A stretch of 7,125 bases of DNA from Candidatus Aminicenantota bacterium (GCA_030671465.1 DAOVIP010000095.1:1-7125), one strand, 5' to 3'; counted from the stretch's first letter, positions 1 through 6,859 are shown. The notes: generated by a model from the sequence alone, not told the origin. Made by a program: numbers and translations.

Positions 1-105
1 AAAAACCATAATGATATTCCAAAATTGATTCCTGCATTAGCCATGAATGTTGGAGTAGTGATTTTTACCGATCTATTCATGGCCATTGGATTATTTATAG
101 CATGA
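1..105 (+). CDS. C-terminal end of a membrane protein, probably UbiA-family prenyltransferase (partial)
   Basis: Reading frame 1 is open from the first base and ends at TGA 103-105, giving the last 34 residues of a protein whose start lies outside the window. Seen: a short polar stretch (KNHNDIPKLIPAL) followed by a hydrophobic segment ending the protein (VGVVIFTDLFMAIGLFIA), that is, one C-terminal transmembrane helix. From family knowledge: UbiA prenyltransferases, including MenA-type enzymes that prenylate 1,4-dihydroxy-2-naphthoate in quinone synthesis, often end in a hydrophobic helix of the pattern 'NV-x-V-x-x-x-T-x-L-x-x-x-G-x-x-I', and this tail resembles it. The inference is modest because no catalytic Asp-rich motif is visible; any polytopic membrane protein could end this way. 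The next gene starts about 90 bases downstream on the same strand, so read-through is possible. Confidence 0.5.
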   Translation, partial: KNHNDIPKLIPALAMNVGVVIFTDLFMAIGLFIA

Positions 106-106
106 A

Positions 107-116
107 GTCATATGAC
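107..116. repeat. 10-base perfect palindrome in the first intergenic gap
   Basis: GTCATATGAC lies one base after the stop codon of the upstream gene and about 80 bases before the TraB-like gene. It is a perfect dyad, which is the shape of a small operator, but a 10-base palindrome is short enough to occur by chance. No convincing sigma-70 promoter pair is visible next to it. The rest of the gap (106-196) shows nothing else I can support apart from the ribosome binding site. Confidence 0.2.
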
Positions 117-184
117 ACATTAAGTTAAAATGGTGATGGAAGTTTAGAAGACAAGAAGTATTGAGGATGAAAAACCAAATAGAT

Positions 185-190
185 GGTGAG
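185..190 (+). promoter_or_regulatory. ribosome binding site deciding the TraB-like start
   Basis: GGTGAG sits six bases before ATG 197, a normal Shine-Dalgarno spacing. The upstream in-frame candidates (TTG 161 and ATG 167) have no comparable motif at a workable distance. Starting at 197 also puts the basic MKR end of the signal peptide at residue 1. Confidence 0.55.
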
Positions 191-196
191 AGAAAA

Positions 197-1129
197 ATGA
201 AGAGAATAAACGGTTGGATCGCTATAACACTGATTCTGGGGATATTCCTATCTTCTCTGTATGCCCGGAATCAGGGAACAAACCCGGAAAAGATATTTTT
301 GTGGCAGCTTGATTACCAGACCAATAAGAGTTATATTCTGGGCTCGGTTCATTTTCTAAAAAAGGAGATGTATCCGTTGCCAATCAAGATTGAAGAGGCT
401 TTCGAACAATCCGATGTTCTGGTAGTAGAAGCCGATATTTCGGACGCTAACATGTCCCGGTTTTTGCGGTTAACCATGGAAAAGGGAATGTATACCGGGG
501 AAGAAACCCTGAAACAAAATCTATCCGAAAAGACCTATCGGTTGACCGAGACGGTATTAAAAAAAAATGGTATTGATATTGTTTTTTACCAGAAGTTCAA
601 ACCTTGGTTCTTGGCCCTGACCATTTCCGGTATTGAGTTGATGAAAATGGGGTATAATCCCAATTTTGGCATTGATAAATATTTTATAGACCGGGTTTCC
701 GCGGCCCCCGTTGACGGAACCTCTCCTAAAAAGAAAATCCTGGAGCTGGAGGGGATTGCTTTCCAGATAGATTTATTTGACTGTTTTTCCAAAGAGGAAA
801 ATGATGACTTTCTCTTCTACAGCCTGCAGGAGATCTTTCAATACCAAAAGGAAATCGATCATCTGGTTGAAGCCTGGCGAGGTGGAGATGCCGCTGAAAT
901 GGAGCAATTGTTAAAAAAAAACCTGGATAAATTTTCCGAGTTGACTCCCATGTACAAAAAATTTATTGATGACCGGAATATTTCAATGACAGAAAAAATA
1001 ATCCATTTTCTGAAAACCGATAAAATGTATTTTATTATGGTCGGTGCCGCACACCTTATCGGCAATCAGGGGATCCTGCGACTTCTGGAACAGAAGGGTG
1101 TCAGCGTATCCCAGCTAAAGGCTTATTAA
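197..1129 (+). CDS. Secreted TraB/GumN-family protein
   Basis: This 310-residue protein belongs to the TraB/PrgY/GumN family (related to eukaryotic TIKI metalloproteases). Seen: an N-terminal signal peptide (MKR, hydrophobic core at residues 7-21, likely cleavage after LYA at 21-23); the first GxxH motif, GSVH, at 49-52 in the context YILGSVHFL; VVEAD at 76-80; FGID at 157-160; a conserved-type RN pair at 260-261; and the second GxxH motif, GAAH, at 283-286 in VGAAHLIGNQGI. Known: the two GxxH motifs and an acidic residue are the proposed metal or catalytic site in TIKI proteins; bacterial members are mostly uncharacterised, though GumN lies in a xanthan cluster and PrgY/TraB act on pheromone peptides. 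Inferred: an exported, possibly peptidase-like enzyme in the periplasm. An in-frame extension to TTG 161 is open but would bury the signal peptide behind 12 residues. The gene ends 21 bases before the M14 peptidase gene, suggesting an operon. It contains two runs of nine A (559-567, 913-921). Substrate unknown; the family call is firm. Confidence 0.9.
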   Translation: MKRINGWIAITLILGIFLSSLYARNQGTNPEKIFLWQLDYQTNKSYILGSVHFLKKEMYPLPIKIEEAFEQSDVLVVEADISDANMSRFLRLTMEKGMYTGEETLKQNLSEKTYRLTETVLKKNGIDIVFYQKFKPWFLALTISGIELMKMGYNPNFGIDKYFIDRVSAAPVDGTSPKKKILELEGIAFQIDLFDCFSKEENDDFLFYSLQEIFQYQKEIDHLVEAWRGGDAAEMEQLLKKNLDKFSELTPMYKKFIDDRNISMTEKIIHFLKTDKMYFIMVGAAHLIGNQGILRLLEQKGVSVSQLKAY

Positions 1130-1138
1130 AAATTAAGA

Positions 1139-1143
1139 AGGAG
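1139..1143 (+). promoter_or_regulatory. strong ribosome binding site of the M14 peptidase gene
   Basis: AGGAG within AAGGAGA lies seven bases before ATG 1151, in the 21-base gap after the TraB-like stop codon. It is the clearest Shine-Dalgarno sequence in the window. It fixes the start and suggests efficient translation from a shared transcript. Confidence 0.8.
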
Positions 1144-1150
1144 ACATCAA

Positions 1151-3805
1151 ATGAAATTTAAAAATCGGATCCAACCCTTTTCATGGTTGATGTTGACCTG
1201 GATGATTCTCTTCTGGGTTTCGGCAATTGATATTCAGGCATCTCCTGTCGTACAATCTCCGGAAAAATATTTTGGATTCAAACCGGGAACAGATAGAATG
1301 CTTTTTGACTATAGCCAGTTGATCGGGTACCTGAAAAAGCTCGACAAGGCTTCTCCGCGAATTAAAATGTTTGAAATCGGGAAATCACCCCTGGGGAAAA
1401 AGCTATATCTGACCTGCATTTCCTCTGAAAATAACCTGAAAAATCTGAATGAATTAAAGGATATTAACCGGAAACTTGCACTCTACCCGGATTTATCGGA
1501 AAAAGAACGGGAATCTTGTGTCTCCAGGGGAAGGGTTTTTGTGTTATCCACACTTTCCATGCATTCTGGAGAGGTGGCTCCTTCGCAGGCCGCCCCCCTG
1601 ATTGCCTATCAATTGGCAACCACCCGGGATACGGATTATTTGACCATTCTGGACAATGTTGTTTTGATCATGGTTCCCTGCCACAATCCGGATGGAATGG
1701 ACATGGTAGTGAACCACTACAGGAAGTATAAGAAGACAAAATATGAGGGGAGTTCCATGCCTGGTATTTACCATAAATATGTGGGCCATGACAATAACCG
1801 GGATTTTATTACCCTGACCCAGGAAGATAATCAGGCTGTTGCCCGGGTATACAGCCATGAATGGTTTCCCCAGGTCATGGTTGAAAAGCACCAGATGGGC
1901 TCGACTACGGCCCGGTATTTTGTCCCGCCCAATCATGATCCCATCGCGGAAAATATCGATGCCCGTTTATGGAACTGGTGCGGGATTTTTGGTTCCAACA
2001 TGATTAAGGATATGACCAACCAGGGACTGGCCGGGGTTAGCCAGCATTACCTTTTTGATTTCTACTGGCCCGGTTCCACCGAGACCAGTATGTGGAAAAA
2101 TGTCATTTCTTTTCTGACCGAAGGCGCCAGTGTGAATTACGCCACCCCGATTTTTGTGGAATCCAATGAATTGAAAGGGTATGGAAAGGGCCTTGCTGAG
2201 TATAAAAAAAGCACCAACATGCCCCTGCCCTGGCCCGGGGGTTGGTGGAGATTAAGTGATCTGGTCACTTATGAAGTGGTTTCGACCCTGTCGATTTTGA
2301 AAACCGCTTCCAATCACCGACGGGATATCCTGATGGTCCGAAATGATTTATGCCGGGACGAAGTTCAGAAGGGAAAAACCAAGCCCCCCTTCTATTATAT
2401 TTTGCCCCTGGCCCAGCATGACCGCAGTGAACTGGTGGAAACGGTGAATCTGCTAAAAGAACACGGGATCAGTGTGTATCGGTTAACCAGGGATATGGTC
2501 GTTAACGGTAAATTCCTGAAAAAAGCGGACCTGGTCCTGCCTCTGGCCCAACCCTTCAGAGCCTTTCTCAAGGAAGTAATGGAGAAACAGATTTATCCGG
2601 TCCGCCACTACACCCCTGGAGGGAAGATCATACGGCCCTATGATGTGACCAGCTGGTCGCTTCCCCTGCATCGTGGTCTGACCTGTTTTGAGGTAAATAG
2701 GCAGATCGCCGGGTTTGATCAGAATCTGGAAAAAATCGATAAATCCTTCAGCCTGAAACAGGACATTCCCCCAGTTTTCTGGGCGGCTGCTTTTTCGGCA
2801 AATTGCAATGAAAGTTATAAAGTTGCATTCAAAGCCAGTGAAATGGGCCTGAAGGTAGAGCGGCTGAAGGAAATGATCCGTTTGAACCATCAGGATTTAG
2901 CCACGGGTAGTTTCTTGGTATATAATCAGAAGTCAAATCATTCAAAAATGACCAGTCTATTCGATTCCATTTTGGTTTCTCCGGTATATATCAAAGATAA
3001 AATTCCGGTTAAAACCGTTCCCCTGCAGGTCCCCCGTATTGCCCTGGTGGAAACCTATTTCCATGATATGGATGCCGGCTGGACCCGCTATCTGTTTGAT
3101 TCCTATTCTATACCTTATACGGTGATCCGACCCGGTGATTTCGAAAACATTGATTTCAGGAAACGATTTGATGTGGTGGTATTCCCCGATATCAGTCGGT
3201 CCATACTGATGACCGGAAAATGGAAATACGAGGACAAGTATTATATCAGTGAATATCCGCCGGGGTATTCAAAGGGAATCGGTAAAAAGGGGTTGAAGCG
3301 GTTAATGAATTTTATGGAAAACGGGGGCATCATTATTTCATGGGGGAGGTCTGCCTCTCTTTTTACTGGAACCCTTGAAGTCAGTGTTGCAAAAAAGCCG
3401 GTCGAAGAGTTTCAGCTGCCCTTTGGGGATATGTCGTCCCAATTAAAAAAATCGGGTTTCTACTGCCCCGGGGCTTTGCTGAAACTGGATCTCTTACCCG
3501 ATCATCCCATCACCCGTGGCATGGGTGAAACAATTGGTGTTTTTCTTAGAAGAGGACTCGTATTTGAAACCTATATACCCAGTTTTGATATGGATAGGCG
3601 GGTGATCGGAAAGATATCGGAACGGGATATCCTGCTGAGCGGGTATTGTGAGAAAGTGTCTGGTGTGGCCAACAAAACCCTGTTGCTTTGGCTGAAAAAG
3701 AATAGGGGACAGCTGGTGTTATTCGGATTTAATCCCCAGTTCAGGGCCTCCACCCATGGGTCCTTTAAACTGGTATTCAATTCCATTCTTTTACCACGTT
3801 TGTAA
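1151..3805 (+). CDS. Secreted M14-family zinc carboxypeptidase-like protein with C-terminal GATase-like domain
   Basis: An 884-residue exported peptidase. Seen, in order: a signal peptide (basic start, hydrophobic core about residues 11-25, likely cleavage after IQA at 28-30); an M14 catalytic domain at about 40-345; a middle region at about 395-560 with the QPFRA and PYDVTSW segments typical of large M14-like proteins; and from about 629 a flavodoxin-like segment (RIALVE, then FDVVVFPD, then NGGIIISWG near 724) resembling a class I glutamine amidotransferase fold. Catalytic residues by comparison with carboxypeptidase A: zinc ligands H138 and E141 (HSGE) and H247 (EKHQMG), substrate-binding N216-R217 (HDNNRDF), general base E324 (LTEGAS); NPDG is at 179-182. 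All are present, so it is probably an active metallopeptidase. The GATase-like part shows no obvious Cys nucleophile at the expected turn (WGRS), so it is likely structural or binding. Length fits the 850-950-residue M14-like proteins of Bacteroidota and Acidobacteriota. Probably co-transcribed with the TraB-like gene. The preferred peptide is unknown. Confidence 0.9.
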   Translation: MKFKNRIQPFSWLMLTWMILFWVSAIDIQASPVVQSPEKYFGFKPGTDRMLFDYSQLIGYLKKLDKASPRIKMFEIGKSPLGKKLYLTCISSENNLKNLNELKDINRKLALYPDLSEKERESCVSRGRVFVLSTLSMHSGEVAPSQAAPLIAYQLATTRDTDYLTILDNVVLIMVPCHNPDGMDMVVNHYRKYKKTKYEGSSMPGIYHKYVGHDNNRDFITLTQEDNQAVARVYSHEWFPQVMVEKHQMGSTTARYFVPPNHDPIAENIDARLWNWCGIFGSNMIKDMTNQGLAGVSQHYLFDFYWPGSTETSMWKNVISFLTEGASVNYATPIFVESNELKGYGKGLAEYKKSTNMPLPWPGGWWRLSDLVTYEVVSTLSILKTASNHRRDILMVRNDLCRDEVQKGKTKPPFYYILPLAQHDRSELVETVNLLKEHGISVYRLTRDMVVNGKFLKKADLVLPLAQPFRAFLKEVMEKQIYPVRHYTPGGKIIRPYDVTSWSLPLHRGLTCFEVNRQIAGFDQNLEKIDKSFSLKQDIPPVFWAAAFSANCNESYKVAFKASEMGLKVERLKEMIRLNHQDLATGSFLVYNQKSNHSKMTSLFDSILVSPVYIKDKIPVKTVPLQVPRIALVETYFHDMDAGWTRYLFDSYSIPYTVIRPGDFENIDFRKRFDVVVFPDISRSILMTGKWKYEDKYYISEYPPGYSKGIGKKGLKRLMNFMENGGIIISWGRSASLFTGTLEVSVAKKPVEEFQLPFGDMSSQLKKSGFYCPGALLKLDLLPDHPITRGMGETIGVFLRRGLVFETYIPSFDMDRRVIGKISERDILLSGYCEKVSGVANKTLLLWLKKNRGQLVLFGFNPQFRASTHGSFKLVFNSILLPRL

Positions 3806-3871
3806 TATATTGTCGATAATGCCCGGGGGTTATTTCATCAGGGTTCAGTATAAAGACCTTGACTACTTCAT

Positions 3872-3900
3872 TTGACTCCAGGTTGATGTCATGATATATA
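3872..3900 (+). promoter_or_regulatory. candidate sigma-70-type promoter for the MltD-like gene
   Basis: TTGACT (3872-3877) is followed after 17 bases by TATATA (3895-3900); the overlapping TATATT at 3897-3902 matches the -10 consensus better but at a 19-base spacing. A second TTGACT lies 13 bases upstream (3859-3864). The expected transcription start is around 3907-3910, only 7-10 bases before ATG 3917, so the message would be leaderless or nearly so. The rest of the 111-base gap (3806-3916) shows no clear terminator. Family-specific promoter preferences of this organism are unknown. Confidence 0.45.
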
Positions 3901-3916
3901 TTTACCTTTTAATGGT

Positions 3917-5668
3917 ATGAAAATAAAAAAATCAGGTTTGAACCCAATAACCTTTTTGGTTTTACTGGTCATGCTTTCCAGTTGTACTCAACAAAAAAAG
4001 GTTTCCCTGCAACCTTCCCAGCCCAGATTACCGGCAGTCAAAGAAACCGGCATTGATCAGGATCAGCCCCAAGCATCTCTGCCTGATATCGAAAAATCAG
4101 CTGACGGGGATTCCCCGACAGAAATCCTGGAGGAGGCACTGGATGCCTATCAGGATGCCCAGACAGCCTGGGAAAAAGCCGATATTGATACAGCCCTGGC
4201 TGCCCTGGATGAAGCCTATAGCCTTTTATTACAACTAGATTTGGATGCTGATTCTCCCCATCTTCAGGAAAAGAATGATCTCAGGCTGTTAATTGCCCAG
4301 AGGATACAGGAAATCTATGCCTCTCACCTGATTGCCGTGGGTACCAATCACAGGGAAATACCGCTCACGGAAAACAAGTATGTCCTGGCTGAAATCACCC
4401 GCTTCCAGACCAAGGAAAGACAGTATTTTATGGATGCTTACCGGCGTTCCGGCATGTATATGGAAATGATCCGGAAGAAATTGAGGCAGGCCGGTATGCC
4501 CGAGGATCTTTCCTGGATTCCTGTAATAGAAAGCGGATTCAAGGTTAAAGCCTATTCCCGTGCCCGTGCTCTGGGACTCTGGCAATTCATTTCATCCACG
4601 GGCTACCGCTTCGGTTTGAAAAGGAATCGCTGGATCGATGAAAGAATGGATCCGGAAAAAGCCACGGATGCCGCCACCAAGTATCTAAAAGAACTTCATT
4701 CTATATTTGGAGATTGGACCACGGTTCTGGCTTCTTATAATTGCGGGGAATTCAGGGTTCAGAGGCTCATACGGGCCCAGCGGATCAATTATCTGGACAA
4801 TTTCTGGGATCTTTTTGTCATGCTTCCCCGGGAAACCGCCCGTTTTGTTCCCCGCTTCATTGCTACCCTTTTAATTATTAAAAATCCGGACAAATACGGT
4901 TTCACATTGCCCCAGCCTGATCCATCGGTTCAATTTGAAACGATTCAGGTTAACCGCCCGGTCAGACTATCTTCCCTGTCCAAATTATTGAAACTGCAGA
5001 CCAACACCCTTTCTTTTCTGAATCCTGAGCTGCGTCATAAGGCCACCCCGGGTGCTGAATACAATCTCAAGATTCCGGCCGGCTACCGGGACCAGGCCCT
5101 GACAGCATTCAATTCACTATCAAAATGGATTCCACCTGAAGCGACCTATGCGGTTCATTATGTTCGCCGCGGAGAGACCGTTTCCGGTATTGCCAGACGG
5201 TACAGGACATCGGTATCAGCCATTTCACGGTTGAATCGTTTAAGAAGAAATTATCTCATCCGGGCTGGACAAAGACTGAAGATTCCCACTTATAGAAAAT
5301 CCAGAAGATATACCCCCCCCCGGGAATTAAGATTGATCAAAGAAGGGGAAAAACTGGTCTATGTGGTAAAACGGGGCGATTCCATACAGGTGATTGCCAG
5401 GGCCTTCAATACCACCATTAAGCGGATAAAAGAACTCAATAATCTCCAGAGCAACATCATCAAGGTGGGCCAGAAATTAGTGATACAGCCTCTAAAAATG
5501 GAAGGGGCGATATCCTATACGGTGAAATCCGGAGACACACCGTATTCGATTGCGGTTAAATACGGAATGGATCTTAGGACATTGCTGCGTATAAACGGGC
5601 TTCGTTCACGTTCCAAGATTTACCCGGGCCAGCAGCTTTGGGTGATTCCGAAAAAGAGTCGTCAATAA
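3917..5668 (+). CDS. mltD: MltD-like membrane-bound lytic murein transglycosylase, lipoprotein with LysM repeats
   Basis: A 583-residue lipoprotein that cleaves the MurNAc-GlcNAc bond of peptidoglycan, forming 1,6-anhydro ends. Seen: a lipoprotein signal ending in the lipobox LSSC at 20-23 (lipidated Cys23); a low-complexity linker, then a helical region at about 68-140; and a GH23/SLT catalytic domain at about 185-325 with catalytic E205 (PVIESGF), GLWQFI at 220-225 and ASYNCGEFR at 272-280. After that come a divergent LysM-like segment (about 341-387, ending LKIPAGY) and three good LysM domains at about 411-457, 480-524 and 532-578, each opening with YxVxxGxT/S and ending in GQxLxI. MltD of E. 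coli has the same order with two LysM. C23 is followed by Thr24 rather than Asp, so an outer-membrane inner-leaflet location is expected by E. coli rules. No Shine-Dalgarno motif precedes ATG 3917; the start is chosen because it gives a normal-length lipoprotein signal. A nine-C run at 5313-5321 lies between LysM 1 and 2. The phosphoesterase gene follows 29 bases downstream. Confidence 0.93.
   Translation: MKIKKSGLNPITFLVLLVMLSSCTQQKKVSLQPSQPRLPAVKETGIDQDQPQASLPDIEKSADGDSPTEILEEALDAYQDAQTAWEKADIDTALAALDEAYSLLLQLDLDADSPHLQEKNDLRLLIAQRIQEIYASHLIAVGTNHREIPLTENKYVLAEITRFQTKERQYFMDAYRRSGMYMEMIRKKLRQAGMPEDLSWIPVIESGFKVKAYSRARALGLWQFISSTGYRFGLKRNRWIDERMDPEKATDAATKYLKELHSIFGDWTTVLASYNCGEFRVQRLIRAQRINYLDNFWDLFVMLPRETARFVPRFIATLLIIKNPDKYGFTLPQPDPSVQFETIQVNRPVRLSSLSKLLKLQTNTLSFLNPELRHKATPGAEYNLKIPAGYRDQALTAFNSLSKWIPPEATYAVHYVRRGETVSGIARRYRTSVSAISRLNRLRRNYLIRAGQRLKIPTYRKSRRYTPPRELRLIKEGEKLVYVVKRGDSIQVIARAFNTTIKRIKELNNLQSNIIKVGQKLVIQPLKMEGAISYTVKSGDTPYSIAVKYGMDLRTLLRINGLRSRSKIYPGQQLWVIPKKSRQ
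5313..5321 (+). repeat. nine-C homopolymer inside the MltD-like gene
   Basis: A run of nine C encodes the Thr-Pro-Pro-Arg linker (residues 466-469) between the first and second LysM domains. Read directly from the sequence, loss of one C brings TAA 5328-5330 into frame, leaving a protein of about 470 residues without the last two LysM domains. Gain of one C gives about 30 altered codons before TAA 5419-5421. Runs of this type are mutable by slippage in contingency genes and are also a common place for sequencing errors. Confidence 0.8.
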
Positions 5669-5697
5669 GTAGATTCCCATATAACCATACAGGTCAA

Positions 5698-6765
5698 ATG
5701 AATACCAAACGGATTTTCAATCGGCTGGATGATCTGGTTGAAAAGGCCAGGCGGATTGAAATTTCAGATCGTGATAAACTGGTCATATTGAGTGATTTTC
5801 ACATGGGGGACGGGGGAAAACTCGATGATTTTGAAAAAAACAGTCAATTATTGACCCAAATCCTTGACCAGTATTACCGGAAATGCAAATATACCCTGAT
5901 TTTAAACGGGGATATTGAAGAGATCCAGCGATATTCCTTGAAGAAAATTACAGACAAATGGTGGAATATTTATGAAATTTTTGCCGACTTTTTAAGAGAT
6001 AACCGCCTGATCAAAATATATGGAAATCATGACTATGAGCTTCGCTTTCGTCATCGTTTACCCGGTAATATCCCGGTCCATGAAGGATTGGTGATCGGTT
6101 ATGACCGGTACAAAATGCTTTTGTTTCACGGCCATCAGGCCCATCGCTATCCGGATATATTTCATATGGTCAGTACGATTATCCTGCGTTTACTGGCCAA
6201 TCCATTGAGAATCAAAAATTATACAGTGGCCTATGATAACCATAAAAAATACCGGATAGAGAAACGGGTTTATCACTATGCCAGGCAAAAAAAAATCATT
6301 GCTCTCATGGGACATACCCATCGTCCCTTATTCGAATCATTATCTAAAGTGGACAGTCTGAAATTTAGAATCGAAAGTCTTTGCCGTCAGTACCACACCA
6401 CTGCCCCGGAAAATAAACCGAAACTGGAACAGAAAATCCTGGCCTTAAAAGAGAACCTTCATTTGTTGCTGAGAATGGGAAAAAGGCCCAGACAGGGTGA
6501 AACCTACAGCCTTTATGATTCTGAACCCCTGGTCCCCTGTATTTTCAATTCCGGCAGTGTAATCGGCAAAAGGGGATTGACTGCTATTGAGATCTCCGAG
6601 GGGAAAATCAGTCTGGTATACTGGTTTGATCAGCGGATTCAACAAAAGAATCTGGAATTGAATGAATACCCCGCCAAGCGATTGGATAAGAGTGATTACT
6701 TTCGAAAGATCCTGAAAACAGAAGATTTGGACTATGTTTTAACCCGGGTTAGATTGTTGTCCTGA
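5698..6765 (+). CDS. Calcineurin-like metallophosphoesterase
   Basis: A 355-residue cytoplasmic enzyme of the calcineurin-like phosphoesterase superfamily, which hydrolyses phosphoester bonds with two metal ions. Seen: the metal-site motifs in order, DFH at 33-35 (VILSDFHMGDG), GD at 71-72 (LILNGDIEE), GNHD at 109-112, HGH at 144-146 and GHTH at 205-208, then FNSGS at 283-287. No signal peptide or membrane segment is visible. Between GHTH and the NSGS strand is an insertion of about 70 residues (about 212-280) rich in charged and Leu residues, probably helical; most relatives have a short link here. Substrate is unknown: the superfamily includes UDP-2,3-diacylglucosamine hydrolase (LpxH), nucleotidases and nucleases, and I see nothing that selects one. 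The frame stays open upstream to TTG 5638, overlapping the MltD-like gene by 31 bases, but ATG 5698 has an AGGT a few bases before it and gives a conventional N-terminus. It probably shares a transcript with the MltD-like gene. It contains a run of nine A (6287-6295). Confidence 0.88.
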   Translation: MNTKRIFNRLDDLVEKARRIEISDRDKLVILSDFHMGDGGKLDDFEKNSQLLTQILDQYYRKCKYTLILNGDIEEIQRYSLKKITDKWWNIYEIFADFLRDNRLIKIYGNHDYELRFRHRLPGNIPVHEGLVIGYDRYKMLLFHGHQAHRYPDIFHMVSTIILRLLANPLRIKNYTVAYDNHKKYRIEKRVYHYARQKKIIALMGHTHRPLFESLSKVDSLKFRIESLCRQYHTTAPENKPKLEQKILALKENLHLLLRMGKRPRQGETYSLYDSEPLVPCIFNSGSVIGKRGLTAIEISEGKISLVYWFDQRIQQKNLELNEYPAKRLDKSDYFRKILKTEDLDYVLTRVRLLS

Positions 6766-6793
6766 ATCCCATAGAAATATAAAAAGCCAATAA

Positions 6794-6819
6794 AACGGTT
6801 GGTTTCCGGTTAAACTTTT
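6794..6819 (+). terminator. weak terminator-like hairpin after the phosphoesterase gene
   Basis: AACGG (6794-6798) can pair with CCGGTT (6806-6811), with one bulged G and a seven-base loop, followed by AAACTTTT. The stem is short and the T run is brief and displaced, so intrinsic termination is only a possibility. It sits in the right place, 28 bases after the stop codon and before the EF-G promoter. Confidence 0.22.
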
Positions 6820-6829
6820 CCTCCGCATA

Positions 6830-6859
6830 TTGCTACACCTGGTCTGGTTGTGATATAAT
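6830..6859 (+). promoter_or_regulatory. extended -10 promoter for the EF-G gene
   Basis: A perfect TATAAT at 6854-6859 is preceded by TG at 6851-6852, giving the extended -10 form TGATATAAT. A partial -35 box, TTGCTA (6830-6835; four of six consensus bases), lies 18 bases upstream. The predicted transcription start is near 6866, leaving a 5' leader of about 23 bases that contains the ribosome binding site. This is the best promoter in the window. Confidence 0.65.

Noticed and set aside
161..196. Upstream TTG (161) or ATG (167) starts for the TraB-like gene
   Set aside because: They lack a properly spaced ribosome binding site and would place 10-12 polar residues before an otherwise standard signal peptide; ATG 197 has GGTGAG six bases upstream.
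1544..1936. 130-codon minus-strand open frame inside the M14 gene
   Set aside because: It lies wholly opposite the conserved catalytic domain, whose frame is fixed by zinc and substrate motifs; its own protein shows no recognisable motif.
2483..2890. 135-codon minus-strand open frame inside the M14 gene
   Set aside because: It is opposite conserved M14-like sequence (QPFRA, PYDVTSW) and shows no domain or ribosome binding site of its own.
3826..3830. G-rich CCCGGGGG element as a terminator after the M14 gene
   Set aside because: The dyad has no room for a loop and is not followed by a T run, so it cannot form a normal intrinsic terminator.
5147..5650. DNA-level tandem repeat in the LysM region
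   Set aside because: The three LysM units are similar only at protein level; their nucleotide sequences have diverged, so there is no recent tandem duplication.
5638..5697. TTG 5638 start of the phosphoesterase, overlapping the MltD-like gene
   Set aside because: The added 20 residues do not resemble family sequence, lack a Shine-Dalgarno motif and are simply the shifted reading of the upstream gene's end.
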